64,000 nt of DNA from Streptomyces sp. SAJ15 (GCF_007595705.1 NZ_NISY01000010.1:150035-214034); one strand, 5' to 3'; positions 8,829 to 17,845 are shown, counted from the first letter of the stretch. Program-made: numbers and translations. The notes: generated by a model not told the origin, from the letters alone.

Positions 8829-8972
8829 TCAGACGAGTCCGAGCTGAACGGCGAGCATCGCCACCACCACCGTCAGGGTCCAGCCGGCGAGGTGCTCCAG
8901 CCGCCCGTCCGAGGGGCCGCCGGTGCGGGCGGGCAGGAAACGGCGGGCGTGGGGCGCTGCGATGTCGCTCAT
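8829..8972 (-). CDS. SCO1431-like small membrane protein
   Basis: A 47-residue leftward gene. The polar N-terminus (MSDIAAPHARRFLPARTGGP) is followed by a hydrophobic segment (WTLTVVVAMLAVQLGLV) at the extreme C-terminus, a tail-anchor-like topology. The pattern TGGP...LEHLAGWTLTVVVAML matches what I remember of the SCO1431 family of Streptomyces membrane miniproteins. Stop is TGA (TCA on the plus strand at 8829-8831). No good ribosome-binding site precedes ATG 8972, so translation may be leaderless. Confidence 0.7.
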   Translation of the reverse strand: MSDIAAPHARRFLPARTGGPSDGRLEHLAGWTLTVVVAMLAVQLGLV

Positions 8973-9097
8973 GCGGTCAGGCTGCGTGGCCCATGGGTCC
9001 TCCGTAAAGAGGTCGAAGGCCCTATCGTGCGGAACGTGTGCGAACTCACGGACGGGGGTGGGTGTGTGGTGGCACGCGCGGGCAGGGGAGGCGGAAG

Positions 9098-10504
9098 GTG
9101 AGCGGTGGGCCGACCGGACTGGTCGGGCAGGTGGCGGCGCTGGCGGAGGGCGAGGTCTCGTCCCGCCGGCTGGTGGAGGAGGCGCTGCGGCGCATCGAGG
9201 CGACGCGGTCCACGCTCAACGCCTTCCGTCGGGTGCGCGCGGAGGCGGCGCTCGCGGAGGCCGACGCGGCCGATCGGCGGTTGGCCGCGGGGGAGCGGGG
9301 GCCGCTGCTGGGGGTGCCGATCGCGATCAAGGACGACACCGATCTCGCGGGGGAGCCGACCGCCTTCGGCTGCCTCGGCGACTTCCCGCCCGCCCCCGCC
9401 GACGCCCAGGCCGTACGGCGGCTGCGCGCGGCCGGGGCCGTGATCGTCGGCAAGACCAACACACCGGAGCTGGGGCAGTGGCCCTTCACCGAGGGCCCCG
9501 CCTTCGGCGCGACCCGCAACCCCTGGGACCTGGAGCACACCCCCGGCGGTTCCTCGGGCGGGGCGGCCGCCGCCGTGGCGGCCGGCCTGGTCCCCGCCGC
9601 GCTCGGCTCGGACGGGGCCGGTTCGATCCGCATCCCCGCCGCCTGGACCCATCTCATCGGCGTCAAGCCGCAGCGCGGCCGGATCTCCACCTGGCCGGAC
9701 CCGGAGTCCTTCTACGGGATCACCTGCAACGGCCCCCTCGCCCGCACGGTCGCCGACGCCGCCCTGCTGCTGAGCGCCGCGGCCGGCAACCACCCCGACG
9801 ATCCGTACCAGCCGCCGCGGGTCGACCCGGTCGGCGCCGTGAGCCGTGACCCCGGCCGGCTCCGCGTCGCCCTCTCCTTCAAGCCCGCCTTCACCGGGCT
9901 CCCGCCACGCCTCGACCCGGCCGTGCGCACCGCCGTGCTCCACCTGGCCGACCGGCTGGCCGCCCTCGGCCATGACATCGCCGAGGCCGACCCGCGCTAC
10001 GGCCTGGTCGGCCCCACGCTCATCCCGCGCGGCTCGGCGGGCGTCCGCGACTGGGTGGCACGCACCCCCGACCCGACCCTCCTCGACCCGCGCACCCACA
10101 CCGCGGCCCGCACCGGCCGACTCCTCGGCGGCCGCGCGCTGCGCCTCGCCCGCGCGGCCGAGGTCCCGCTGCGGCGGCGCGTCGGCGCCCTCTTCCGGCG
10201 CTTCGACGTGCTGCTGACCCCGACCACCGCCGTGCCGCCGCCCCGCGTCGGCTCGATGCTCGGCCTCTCCGGCTGGGACACCGACCGCACCATGATCCAG
10301 GCGTGCCCGTACGCCTGGCCCTGGAACGTCCTCGGCTGGCCGGGCGTCAACGTCCCCGCCGGCCTCACCCCGGACCGGCTCCCGGTCGGCGCCCAACTCC
10401 TCGGCCCGGCCGACAGCGAACCCCTGCTCCTGTCGCTGGCCGCCCAACTGGAGGCGGACCAGCGCTGGGGCGACCTCTGGCCACCCGGCCACCCACCGGC
10501 CTGA
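9098..10504 (+). CDS. Amidase, amidase-signature family
   Basis: 468 residues from GTG 9098, which has GGGGAGG 6 nt upstream; longer in-frame starts have none. All elements of the amidase signature are present: catalytic Lys78 (VPIAIKDD), cis-Ser152 in TPGGSSGGAAAAV and nucleophile Ser176 in DGAGSIRIPA. The family hydrolyses carboxamides (GatA, fatty-acid amide hydrolase, nylon-oligomer and aryl amidases). No GatB or GatC is adjacent and no glutamine-binding partner is seen, so this is a stand-alone amidase of unknown substrate. Confidence 0.9.
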   Translation: MSGGPTGLVGQVAALAEGEVSSRRLVEEALRRIEATRSTLNAFRRVRAEAALAEADAADRRLAAGERGPLLGVPIAIKDDTDLAGEPTAFGCLGDFPPAPADAQAVRRLRAAGAVIVGKTNTPELGQWPFTEGPAFGATRNPWDLEHTPGGSSGGAAAAVAAGLVPAALGSDGAGSIRIPAAWTHLIGVKPQRGRISTWPDPESFYGITCNGPLARTVADAALLLSAAAGNHPDDPYQPPRVDPVGAVSRDPGRLRVALSFKPAFTGLPPRLDPAVRTAVLHLADRLAALGHDIAEADPRYGLVGPTLIPRGSAGVRDWVARTPDPTLLDPRTHTAARTGRLLGGRALRLARAAEVPLRRRVGALFRRFDVLLTPTTAVPPPRVGSMLGLSGWDTDRTMIQACPYAWPWNVLGWPGVNVPAGLTPDRLPVGAQLLGPADSEPLLLSLAAQLEADQRWGDLWPPGHPPA

Positions 10505-10522
10505 GCCCCGACGGGTCGGGGC
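10505..10522. terminator. Hairpin terminator between amidase and GntR genes
   Basis: GCCCCGAC (10505-10512) and GTCGGGGC (10515-10522) directly after the amidase stop, between convergent genes. Confidence 0.55.
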
Positions 10523-10555
10523 CCGGGTGTCGGCCCGGCCCGGCGGCTGGCTCGC

Positions 10556-11344
10556 TCACGGCGCCAGGATGTCCAGCTCCGCCATCGCCCCCACCGTGAT
10601 CTCACGGGTCAACCGCTCCGCGGCCGCCGCGTCGCGGGCGCGCACCGCCTCGGCCACCCGCACATGCAAGGTGACCGCCGCCGGGTCCGGATCGGTGAAC
10701 ATCACCTGGTGTTCGGTGCGCCCCGTCAGCACCTCGGCGACCACATCGCCGAGCCGGGCGAACATCTCGTTGCCCGACGCCCGGAGGATCACCCGGTGGA
10801 AGGCGATGTCGTGCACCAGATAGCCCTCAAGCTGCTGACCCCGTGAGGTGGCGACCATGCCGAGGGCGTGGCCGGTCAGCTCGGCGCACTGCTCGGGGGT
10901 GGCCAGTTCGGCGGCGAGCGCGGCGGCGGCCGGTTCCACGGCGGAGCGCAGAGCGGTGAGCGAGCGCAGCTGTCGTGGACGGTCGGCGCCCGCCAGCCGC
11001 CAGCGGATGACCTGCGGGTCGAAGACGTTCCACTCCTCGGTGGGGCGCACCGTCACCCCGACCCGGCGCCGCGACTCCACCAGATGCATGGACTCCAGGA
11101 CGCGCACGGCCTCCCGCACCACGGTCCGGGACACGTCGAACCGCTGCTCCAACTCGTCCGTGCGCAGCACCGTGCCCGGTGGGTAGTCGCCGGCCGTGAT
11201 CGCTGGCCCCAGGGAGTCCAGCACCCGTGCGTGCAGGCCCCCGGCGTGTGGCCCCCGCCCCCCGGCGTGTGGCCCCCGCCCCCCAGCGTGTTGCCCCCGC
11301 CCCCCACCCTCGTTGTCCATAGCCAGCAGCCTACGCGTCGCCAT
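10556..11344 (-). CDS. gntR: GntR/FadR-family regulator of gluconate use
   Basis: 262 residues from ATG 11344 (ATG 11320 is also possible). A winged helix (ARVLDSLGPAITAGDYPPGTVL, RTDELEQRFDVSRTVVREAVRVLESMHLVE) is followed by an all-helical FCD effector domain. It is divergent from gluconokinase and the GntP permease, so it very likely represses them and is released by gluconate or a phosphorylated derivative. The first 35 residues contain three tandem copies of a seven-residue Gly/Arg/Pro/His repeat encoded by three 21-bp DNA repeats, an oddity in front of the DNA-binding domain. Confidence 0.85.
   Translation of the reverse strand: MATRRLLAMDNEGGGRGQHAGGRGPHAGGRGPHAGGLHARVLDSLGPAITAGDYPPGTVLRTDELEQRFDVSRTVVREAVRVLESMHLVESRRRVGVTVRPTEEWNVFDPQVIRWRLAGADRPRQLRSLTALRSAVEPAAAALAAELATPEQCAELTGHALGMVATSRGQQLEGYLVHDIAFHRVILRASGNEMFARLGDVVAEVLTGRTEHQVMFTDPDPAAVTLHVRVAEAVRARDAAAAERLTREITVGAMAELDILAP
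11243..11305. repeat. Three tandem 21-bp repeats inside the gntR coding region
   Basis: Copies at 11243-11263, 11264-11284 and 11285-11305; the unit begins GGCGTGTGGCCCCC. The first two are identical and the third differs at two positions. They encode a repeated heptapeptide near the N-terminus of the GntR-family protein. Confidence 0.9.
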
Positions 11345-11386
11345 CCCGCTCCAATTAAGTATGACTTTTACATCACGACCTCTTGA

Positions 11387-11397
11387 ATACGTCGTAT
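11387..11397. promoter_or_regulatory. Candidate GntR operator
   Basis: ATACG-T-CGTAT, an 11-bp palindrome in the unusually AT-rich 125-bp region between gntR and gntK. FadR-type GntR proteins bind short palindromes of this size. It lies 73 bp before the gntK start. Confidence 0.5.
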
Positions 11398-11469
11398 CAG
11401 TGAGGTTGAGTGTGCCGCGGCGCTGCGGTCGACGACGACGGCAGTCGAGAAGAACAGCGAGGTATCCCG

Positions 11470-11979
11470 ATGCGAGCCACCCCCAGGGTCGTCGTGGTCA
11501 TGGGCGTGTCCGGCACCGGCAAGACCACGGTCGGCACGCTGCTGGCCGAGGCGTTGGGCGTCCCGTACGCCGAGGCCGACGACTTCCACTCGTCGGCCAA
11601 CATCGCCAAGATGTCGGCCGGCGTTCCGCTGGACGACGAGGACCGGGCCCCCTGGCTGGACGCCATCGGAGCCTGGGCGCACGAGCACAGCGGACCCGGC
11701 GCGCACGGCGGGGTCGTCAGCTGCTCGGCGCTCAAGCGCGCCTACCGGGACCGGCTGCGCCAGGCCGCGCCCGACCTGTTCTTCGTCCATCTCACCGGCG
11801 ACCACGATCTGATCGCCGAGCGGATGGCGGCCCGCCAGGGCCACTTCATGACCGCCAAGCTGCTGGACTCGCAGTTCGCGACCCTCGAACCGCTCCAGCC
11901 GGACGAGCCCGGCATCGCGCTCGACATCACCCCGGACCCGGCGGTCATCACCGGACAAGCCCTCGCGGCGCTGCGCTGA
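11470..11979 (+). CDS. gntK: Gluconokinase
   Basis: 169 residues. P-loop GVSGTGKTT at 12-20, then the gluconokinase hallmark EADDFHSSANIAKMSAGVPLDDEDRAPWL, SCSALKRAYRDRLR, and GHFMTAKLLDSQFATLEPL. It phosphorylates D-gluconate to 6-phosphogluconate for the pentose phosphate pathway. ATG 11470 has GAGGT at a 7-nt spacing. It heads the probable gntK-gntP operon, 37 bp before gntP. Confidence 0.95.
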   Translation: MRATPRVVVVMGVSGTGKTTVGTLLAEALGVPYAEADDFHSSANIAKMSAGVPLDDEDRAPWLDAIGAWAHEHSGPGAHGGVVSCSALKRAYRDRLRQAAPDLFFVHLTGDHDLIAERMAARQGHFMTAKLLDSQFATLEPLQPDEPGIALDITPDPAVITGQALAALR

Positions 11980-12016
11980 AGGCAAGGCGTCGCCCGCACT
12001 CCCCTAGGGAACCGCC

Positions 12017-13414
12017 GTGACACATCTCAGAGTCGAGATGCTGGCCGCGACCCCCGTCGAACCGATCACCTCGGCAGGTCACGCACAGCTGGGCATCGCC
12101 GTCCTCACCGGCATCGCCGTCCTCGTCGTCCTCATCACCAAGTTCAAGCTCCACGCCTTCCTGTCGCTGACCATCGGCTCGCTGGTGCTCGGCGCCGTCG
12201 CGGGCGCCCCGCTGGACAAGGCGATATCCAGCTTCACCACCGGTCTGGGCGCCACCGTCGCGGGCGTCGGCGTCCTGATCGCGCTGGGCGCCATCCTGGG
12301 CAAGCTGCTGGCGGACTCCGGCGGCGCCGACCAGATCGTCGACACGATCCTGGCGAAGGCGAGCGAGCGCTCGATGCCCTGGGCGATGGCGTTCATCGCC
12401 GGGCTGATCGGGCTGCCGCTGTTCTTCGAGGTCGGGATCGTGCTGCTGATCCCGGTGGTGCTGCTGGTCGCCCAGCGCGGCGGCTTCTCCCTGATGCGCA
12501 TCGGCATACCGGCGCTGGCCGGCCTGTCCGCGATGCACGGCCTGGTGCCGCCGCACCCCGGTCCGCTGGTCGCCATCGACGCGGTCGGCGCCAACCTGGG
12601 CGTGACGCTGGCGCTCGGCGTGCTGGTCGCGGTGCCGACCGCGGTCATCGCGGGCCCGCTCTTCTCCCGCTACGCGGCCCGCTGGGTGGACATCACCCCG
12701 CCCGAGAACATGATCCCCAAGCGCCCCTCGGAGGACCTGGACCGCCGCCCGAGCTTCGCCGCCACGGTCTGCACCGTGCTGCTGCCCGTGGTCCTGATGC
12801 TGCTCAAGGCGCTGGTGGACATCGTCGTCGACGACCCGGACAACCACCTCCAGCGCGTCACCGACATCATCGGCGCCCCGCTGATCGCCCTGCTGGCGGC
12901 GGTCCTGGTCGGCCTGTTCACGCTCGGCCGCGCGGCGGGCTTCGGCCGGGACCGGCTGGCCTCGACGGTCGAGAGGTCGCTCGCCCCGATCGCCGGGATC
13001 CTGCTGATCGTCGGCGCCGGCGGCGGCTTCAAGCAGACCCTCATCGACATCGGCGTCGGCCAGATGATCCTCGACCTCTCCGAGGACTGGAACGTCTCCG
13101 CGCTCTTCCTGGCCTGGCTCATCGCCGTCGGCATCCGGCTGGCCACCGGCTCCGCGACGGTGGCCACCATCTCGGCCGCCGGCCTGGTCGCCCCGCTCGC
13201 CGCCGACATGAGCACGACCCACACCGCGCTGCTGGTGCTGGCCATCGGCGCCGGGTCCCTCTTCTTCAGCCATGTCAACGACGCCGGGTTCTGGCTGGTG
13301 AAGGAGTACTTCGGGATGAGCGTCGGGCAGACGGTGAAGACCTGGTCCGTGATGGAGACGATCATCTCGGTGGTCTCCCTGGTCTTCGTGCTGCTGCTGT
13401 CGCTGGTTCTCTAG
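12017..13414 (+). CDS. gntP: GntP-family gluconate permease
   Basis: 465 residues, about 12-14 hydrophobic segments, matching the usual length of GntP gluconate:H+ symporters. Typical motifs include LGAILGKLLADSGGADQIVDTI, GLPLFFEVGIVLLIPV, HGLVPPHPGPLVAI and GSLFFSHVNDAGFWLVKEYFGMS. Start GTG 12017 follows AGGGAA. With gntK and gntR it forms a complete gluconate uptake and activation unit. Confidence 0.95.
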   Translation: MTHLRVEMLAATPVEPITSAGHAQLGIAVLTGIAVLVVLITKFKLHAFLSLTIGSLVLGAVAGAPLDKAISSFTTGLGATVAGVGVLIALGAILGKLLADSGGADQIVDTILAKASERSMPWAMAFIAGLIGLPLFFEVGIVLLIPVVLLVAQRGGFSLMRIGIPALAGLSAMHGLVPPHPGPLVAIDAVGANLGVTLALGVLVAVPTAVIAGPLFSRYAARWVDITPPENMIPKRPSEDLDRRPSFAATVCTVLLPVVLMLLKALVDIVVDDPDNHLQRVTDIIGAPLIALLAAVLVGLFTLGRAAGFGRDRLASTVERSLAPIAGILLIVGAGGGFKQTLIDIGVGQMILDLSEDWNVSALFLAWLIAVGIRLATGSATVATISAAGLVAPLAADMSTTHTALLVLAIGAGSLFFSHVNDAGFWLVKEYFGMSVGQTVKTWSVMETIISVVSLVFVLLLSLVL

Positions 13415-13442
13415 CGGCGTCACCGAAGCCCGGCGGTGGCGA

Positions 13443-14102
13443 CTACCCGAGTGAGGCCAGCCACTCCCGGAGCTCCCGCGCCGCGTCCGGCCCGTCCGCG
13501 GCGAAGCCGACGTAGCCGTCCGGCCGGACCAGGAACAGCCCCCGCTCGCCGTAGCCGTCGCGGATGTGGCCCCCGGTGTCGAGCAGGTCGGCGGACGGGC
13601 CCCCGATCCGGCAGGTGCGCACGAACTCCTGCTCCAGACGTGGGGGTTCGAGGTCCCCGCCGAGGGCCAGCAGGGTGAAGTGGGGGCCGCGGAAGGCGTC
13701 GAAGAGGCGGTACGGGCTGCCGTCGCGGCGGGCACAGGGCGCGTCGGGGGCGCGGTCGCCCGCCTGGAGCGCCGGTTCCACCGGATGCGTACGGCGCTCC
13801 GCCGCCAGCGGGCCGCCCCGGTAGTTCAGGCCCAACTGGTGCACCTCCGCGGTGCGCTGGGAGCTGGTGTCCGAGCCGGCGCCCCTGCCCACCATGGCCG
13901 CGCGGTGGATGCGGGTGGAGATGCCGAGCACGCCGGCGGCGATCGGGAGGCGCTCCTCCTCGTAGGTGTCGAGGAGCGCGGGGCGCGCCCCGAGGCGGAG
14001 CACCTGGCCGAGCTTCCAGCCGAGGCGCGCTTCGAGGAGGGCCTGCGGGCGATCGTCGCGGGCGTGGAGGCGACGCTGCTGCCCGGCTGAGCGCACGCGC
14101 AC
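13443..14102 (-). pseudogene. Remnant of a FAD-dependent aromatic hydroxylase (C-terminal part only)
   Basis: From about 14027 down to the stop at 13443 the reading frame encodes the C-terminal third of a PheA/TfdB-type flavin monooxygenase: LGWKLGQVLRLGARPALLDTYEEERLPIAAGVLGIS, and an end domain with FLVRPDGYVGFAADG. The N-terminal FAD-binding GxGxxG domain and the NADH/GD motif domain are absent in all frames to the right, where the acyltransferase gene begins to end at 14131. The roughly 25 residues before the homology do not fit the family. This looks like a gene whose front half was deleted. Confidence 0.75.
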
Positions 14103-14130
14103 CGCGTCGCCCCGCGCTCGACGCGGCCGG

Positions 14131-15336
14131 TCACGGCCGCCGGGCGGCGCCCTTCACCCGGTCTTCCGGGGCCGTCGGCCGCGCCGGGGCGAGCGACCGC
14201 TTGAGCAGCGGGGTGAGCGGCTGTTCCACGAAGCGGTAGAGCAGCCAGGCCAGGCACAGCATCAGGGCGATGGTGAGCGCGAAGGTCGCGTGCGAGTCCA
14301 CGCCGAGCTCGCGGTGGAGCAGCTCCACCGTGACCCAGCCCAGGTGCTCGTGGACCAGGTAGAAGGGGTAGGTGAGGGCGCCCGCGACGGTGAGCCAGCG
14401 CCAGTTCGCCCATGCGAGGCGCCCCATGGCGATCAGGGCGACGGCCAGATAGCCGACGGCGACGACGGCGATGATGCCCAGCGGCTCGCGGTAGGAGAAG
14501 AAGTTCGGGTTGGGCGCGTGCCACAGCTCGGCCACCGCGTAGTGCTGACCGAGCAGAAAGCTGGTGGCGACGATTCCCCAGGCCAGGACGGAGTGGCCGA
14601 AGCGGTGCACCAGGTACAGCCCGATGCCGCCGATGAAGTACGGGGCGTACTCGGGCATCAGGACCACGTCCAGCAGCGGCTGGTCGGCGGCGTCCGCCAT
14701 GGCCGCGGCCAGGGTCCACACGGCGCAGAAGAGCACCACGCGATGGCGGCTGGCGCCGGGCAGCACCACGAAGAGCGCGAAGAGGGCGTAGAACCGCAGC
14801 TCGGCCCAGAGGGTCCAGCACACCCCGAGCACCCGGTCGGCGCCGAGCGGCTGTTGGAGCATGGTGAGGTTCACCAGCGTGTCGCTGGCGGAGACCGTGG
14901 CGTAGGCGACCGCGGGCAGCGCGAAGACGGCGGTGACGATGAGGATCGCGGCCCAGTAGGCGGGGAAGAGCCGGGAGACCCGGGAGGCGAAGAACGAGCG
15001 CAGCGGCCGCCCCCAGCCGCTCATGCAGATCACGAAACCGCTGATGACGAAGAAGATCTGGACGCCCAGACAGCCGTAGGCGAAGAGGCTGGAGGCGGTG
15101 GGGAACTGCTCCCGCGGCGAGCTGCCCCAGGCGTGGCTGATCTCGCCGCCCCGGCCGCCGTAGTGATAGGCGGCGACCATCAGGGCGGCGAGCAGCCGCA
15201 GTCCGTCAAGAGCGCGGAGTCGTGCGGGGGGCGCGCCTTGCTTGTCGCGCGCCCCCGGTCGTATCTCCGGTTCTCGCTGGTCGGGCGTTCCCGGGACCGA
15301 GGGGGAAGCCGGGAGTGTGGTGCTCGGAGCTGTCAT
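14131..15336 (-). CDS. Membrane acyltransferase, acyltransferase-3 (OafA/YrhL) family
   Basis: 401 residues with about ten hydrophobic segments. Family motifs: RLRALDGLRLLAALMVAAYHY with the conserved Arg-Asp and His, GVQIFFVISGFVI, RVSRLFPAYWAA, WTLWAELRFYALF, and YPFYLVHEHLGW. Such enzymes O-acetylate or otherwise acylate cell-surface glycans. Its start overlaps the stop of the polysialyltransferase-like gene (ATGA), so it belongs to the wall-glycopolymer cluster and probably decorates that polymer. The C-terminus has a short basic tail. Confidence 0.9.
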   Translation of the reverse strand: MTAPSTTLPASPSVPGTPDQREPEIRPGARDKQGAPPARLRALDGLRLLAALMVAAYHYGGRGGEISHAWGSSPREQFPTASSLFAYGCLGVQIFFVISGFVICMSGWGRPLRSFFASRVSRLFPAYWAAILIVTAVFALPAVAYATVSASDTLVNLTMLQQPLGADRVLGVCWTLWAELRFYALFALFVVLPGASRHRVVLFCAVWTLAAAMADAADQPLLDVVLMPEYAPYFIGGIGLYLVHRFGHSVLAWGIVATSFLLGQHYAVAELWHAPNPNFFSYREPLGIIAVVAVGYLAVALIAMGRLAWANWRWLTVAGALTYPFYLVHEHLGWVTVELLHRELGVDSHATFALTIALMLCLAWLLYRFVEQPLTPLLKRSLAPARPTAPEDRVKGAARRP

Positions 15337-16739
15337 CCGAACGCCGTCCTCTTCTTGATCTTGCGCTGGACGGCGCGTGCTCGGCGTGCCACGCGACGGA
15401 CCGTCTCATTGCGCGGGATGAACGACAGTTGCGCGGGGACCGCGCCCGGCAGGGCGAGCGCGGTGAGCCGGCGGCGCTTGAAGTACCGCCAGGTGTGCTG
15501 GTCCAGGTGGGCGGCCAGATAGCGCTCGGTGGCCGGCCGCAGGTGCGGGTAGAGCTGGGCCTGCATGGCGAAGCCGACGGCCGTGACCAGGCCGGTCAGC
15601 TCCGTGCCGAGCCGCTCGGCGCGCTCGCCGGTGGGCGGCGTCCAGCCGCTGACGGCCTCGCGGTCCTCCAGGTCCGGCAGCAGCGCGTCGACGATGGTCA
15701 CCGGCACCCGGTTGCTGTTCTGGTACGGGGTGAGCCGCTCCAGCAGCAGTTCGGTGCCGATCCGTGCGGCCGGCAGCCCGTAGCAGGTGGTGGCCGTCAG
15801 CAGCGCGGTGGAGAAGCAGCCCACCACCAGGGCCGGTCGCATCCGCTGGTAGAGCACCTCGGCGAGGACCGGCGAGTCCAGCACGGTCAGCTCGGCGCCC
15901 AGCTCCTCCGCCTCCCGCTCCAGCATCCGCGACCAGCGGGCCGGGGCGGTCGGGTGCGGCTTGAAGACCAGCGTGTGGTGGCCGAGGGCGAAGGCGCCGC
16001 GCAACATCCGCACATGCAGCTCCTCCTCTTCCTCGGGGGTGAGGATGTCCAGCGCGGACAGGTACTGCCCCAGCAGCAGCGCCGGACCGCCGGTGGCCGC
16101 CGTGGCCTCGCCGGTCTCCAGCTCCGGGGAGGCGTAGGCCAGCTCGGCCAGCACCTTGGTGAAGGTGTCGGTGGGCACGACCTCCGGCCGCACGCCGAAC
16201 TCGGTGAGGAGCAGTGGCGTGAGGCCCGGCACCAGGTCCAGATGGAGCAGTCGGCGGACGCGGGTGCCGATCAGCGGGTCGATCTTGTTGCGGGTCGGCC
16301 CGTAGCTCATCAGCCCGTCGGCGTAGACGTCCACCGCGCAGCCGGGGAAGAGCCTGGCCAGTGCCAGGGCCGGGTTGACCTGGATGGACTCCACGACGAG
16401 CTCGACCTCGTCGTCGCCCAGGCCCCACAGCAGCCGCAGATGACGCTCCCACAGCGGGATGTCGTCGTGGCGCGGGGACCAGCCGCCGGGGTGGAAGGGG
16501 TGGATCGTCTCGTTCCAGGACACCACCCGGTCGAAGCGGTCGCGCAGCCGGGAGAAGCCGGGCATCTGGTCCAGCGACGGGGTGGTCTCCGGGATCGCCG
16601 CGTTGTTGCTGACCAGCAGCAGCCGGCGGTCGGCGGGGTCGAAGAGGTCCGCGTCGATCGCGGCGGCCAGCGTGGCCGCGCCGTAGAGCGTCGAGGCGAA
16701 GAAGATCTGGGTGCGCTTCCGGGCGCCGCGGGCGGGCAT
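15333..16739 (-). CDS. Polysialyltransferase-like glycosyltransferase
   Basis: 468 residues. The N-terminus (TQIFFASTLYGAATLAAAI) and the distal motifs FKPHPTAP (the HP motif of sialyl/polysialyltransferases) and VGCFSTALLTATTCYG resemble the bacterial alpha-2,8-polysialyltransferase family and related CMP-sugar-using enzymes. It probably polymerises or adds nonulosonate residues from the CMP-sugar made by the neighbouring NeuA-like enzyme. Overlaps by ATGA with both neighbours (GT2 upstream, acyltransferase downstream), forming a three-gene operon. Confidence 0.85.
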   Translation of the reverse strand: MPARGARKRTQIFFASTLYGAATLAAAIDADLFDPADRRLLLVSNNAAIPETTPSLDQMPGFSRLRDRFDRVVSWNETIHPFHPGGWSPRHDDIPLWERHLRLLWGLGDDEVELVVESIQVNPALALARLFPGCAVDVYADGLMSYGPTRNKIDPLIGTRVRRLLHLDLVPGLTPLLLTEFGVRPEVVPTDTFTKVLAELAYASPELETGEATAATGGPALLLGQYLSALDILTPEEEEELHVRMLRGAFALGHHTLVFKPHPTAPARWSRMLEREAEELGAELTVLDSPVLAEVLYQRMRPALVVGCFSTALLTATTCYGLPAARIGTELLLERLTPYQNSNRVPVTIVDALLPDLEDREAVSGWTPPTGERAERLGTELTGLVTAVGFAMQAQLYPHLRPATERYLAAHLDQHTWRYFKRRRLTALALPGAVPAQLSFIPRNETVRRVARRARAVQRKIKKRTAFG

Positions 16740-17710
16740 CAGGCCGCCACCGTGCCGGCGTGCCGGCGGACTCGCCGCAGTCGGGCGGCTCGCTCGTAAT
16801 CCATCGAGTTCAGCGCGTCCTTCAATACGTCCTGCGGCATGCGCTTCATCGCCGCCGCACTCATGCTGCGCAGCTTACGTGCCACCGCGGGTTCGAAACG
16901 CTCGATGTTGCCGAGATGGTGCGAAATAATCGCGCAATACGTTCGTACGGCCTTCGGGAGGAGTTTGTCCGCTTCTCGGTCGCGCGCGGTTTCTTCGATT
17001 ACCTGATCGAATGCGCGAATGAAATCGAGCTGCCGCACATCGCCGATCTGGGTGAGCGAGGAGGCGACTCCGCGCCGATAGAAGATTCCGAGCAGCCCGG
17101 CGGCGGCGAAACTCCCGGCCTCGCGGTGCAGCCGCCAGATCCAGGGTCGGTCCTCGGCGGTGCGCAGCCCGTGGGTGAAGTGCAGCAGCCCCTGGTCGAG
17201 GAGGCGGCGGTGGTAGACGCCGGCCCAGGCGTACGGGTAGTCCACGGCGGTGGAGCGGTCGGCGGGCAGTATGACGTCGCGCGGGTTGAGCGCCACGCCC
17301 CGGCGGCCCACCGGGACCCGGTGCACGCCGCGCGAGCGGTTGGTGCACTGCACGTGGTCCACGCGCAGGAAGTCGACGTCCAACTCCTCGATGATCTCGA
17401 CGAGTTGGGTGTAGTAGTCGGGGGCGATCCAGTCGTCCCCGTCGAGGAAGGTCAGGTACTCGCCGCGCGCCGCGTCCAGGCCGGTGTTACGGGCGGTGGC
17501 GAGCCCGCCGTTCTGTTCGTGTCGCACCAGGACCGCCCCCGGAAGCTCGCGTTCCGCGCGCTCCAGGATCTCCGGCGTCCCATCGGCCGAGCAGTCGTCG
17601 ACGAGGATGAATTCGAAGTCGTCGCGCGCGTTGGCGCGCAGACTTCGCAGGGTGTCTGGGGCATATGTCTGCACGTTGTAGAACGGCACGATGACGGAGA
17701 GCTTAACCAC
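16739..17710 (-). CDS. Family 2 glycosyltransferase
   Basis: 323 residues from GTG 17710, which puts the GT-A fold (VKLSVIVPFYNVQTY) at the very start. Donor-binding motifs are FILVDDCSADGTPEIL and FLDGDDW (DxD-type metal site). A C-terminal region of about 130 residues contains AEDRPWIWRLHREAG. An extension to GTG 17779 is open but lacks homology. First gene of the leftward half of the wall-glycopolymer cluster and divergent from the DUF6716 gene. Confidence 0.9.
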   Translation of the reverse strand: MVKLSVIVPFYNVQTYAPDTLRSLRANARDDFEFILVDDCSADGTPEILERAERELPGAVLVRHEQNGGLATARNTGLDAARGEYLTFLDGDDWIAPDYYTQLVEIIEELDVDFLRVDHVQCTNRSRGVHRVPVGRRGVALNPRDVILPADRSTAVDYPYAWAGVYHRRLLDQGLLHFTHGLRTAEDRPWIWRLHREAGSFAAAGLLGIFYRRGVASSLTQIGDVRQLDFIRAFDQVIEETARDREADKLLPKAVRTYCAIISHHLGNIERFEPAVARKLRSMSAAAMKRMPQDVLKDALNSMDYERAARLRRVRRHAGTVAA

Positions 17711-17784
17711 TCGGGTGACGGTAGGTCGCCGTCCGGCATTCGTCTTGACCTGTGGTGTACCTAAAGGTGAACGACGCACGTCGG

Positions 17785-17845
17785 AACGGTTAACCCGGTG
17801 CTCCAGTCAGCCGATTCGCCAAGCGTCGACGTGCTGTTAACCGTT
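17785..17845. promoter_or_regulatory. Inverted repeat in the divergent promoter of the wall-glycopolymer cluster
   Basis: AACGGTTAAC at 17785-17794 and its exact complement GTTAACCGTT at 17836-17845, 41 bp apart, each containing the palindrome GTTAAC. They sit in the 187-bp region between the GT2 gene and the DUF6716 gene and could be paired binding sites for one regulator controlling both directions. Confidence 0.5.
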
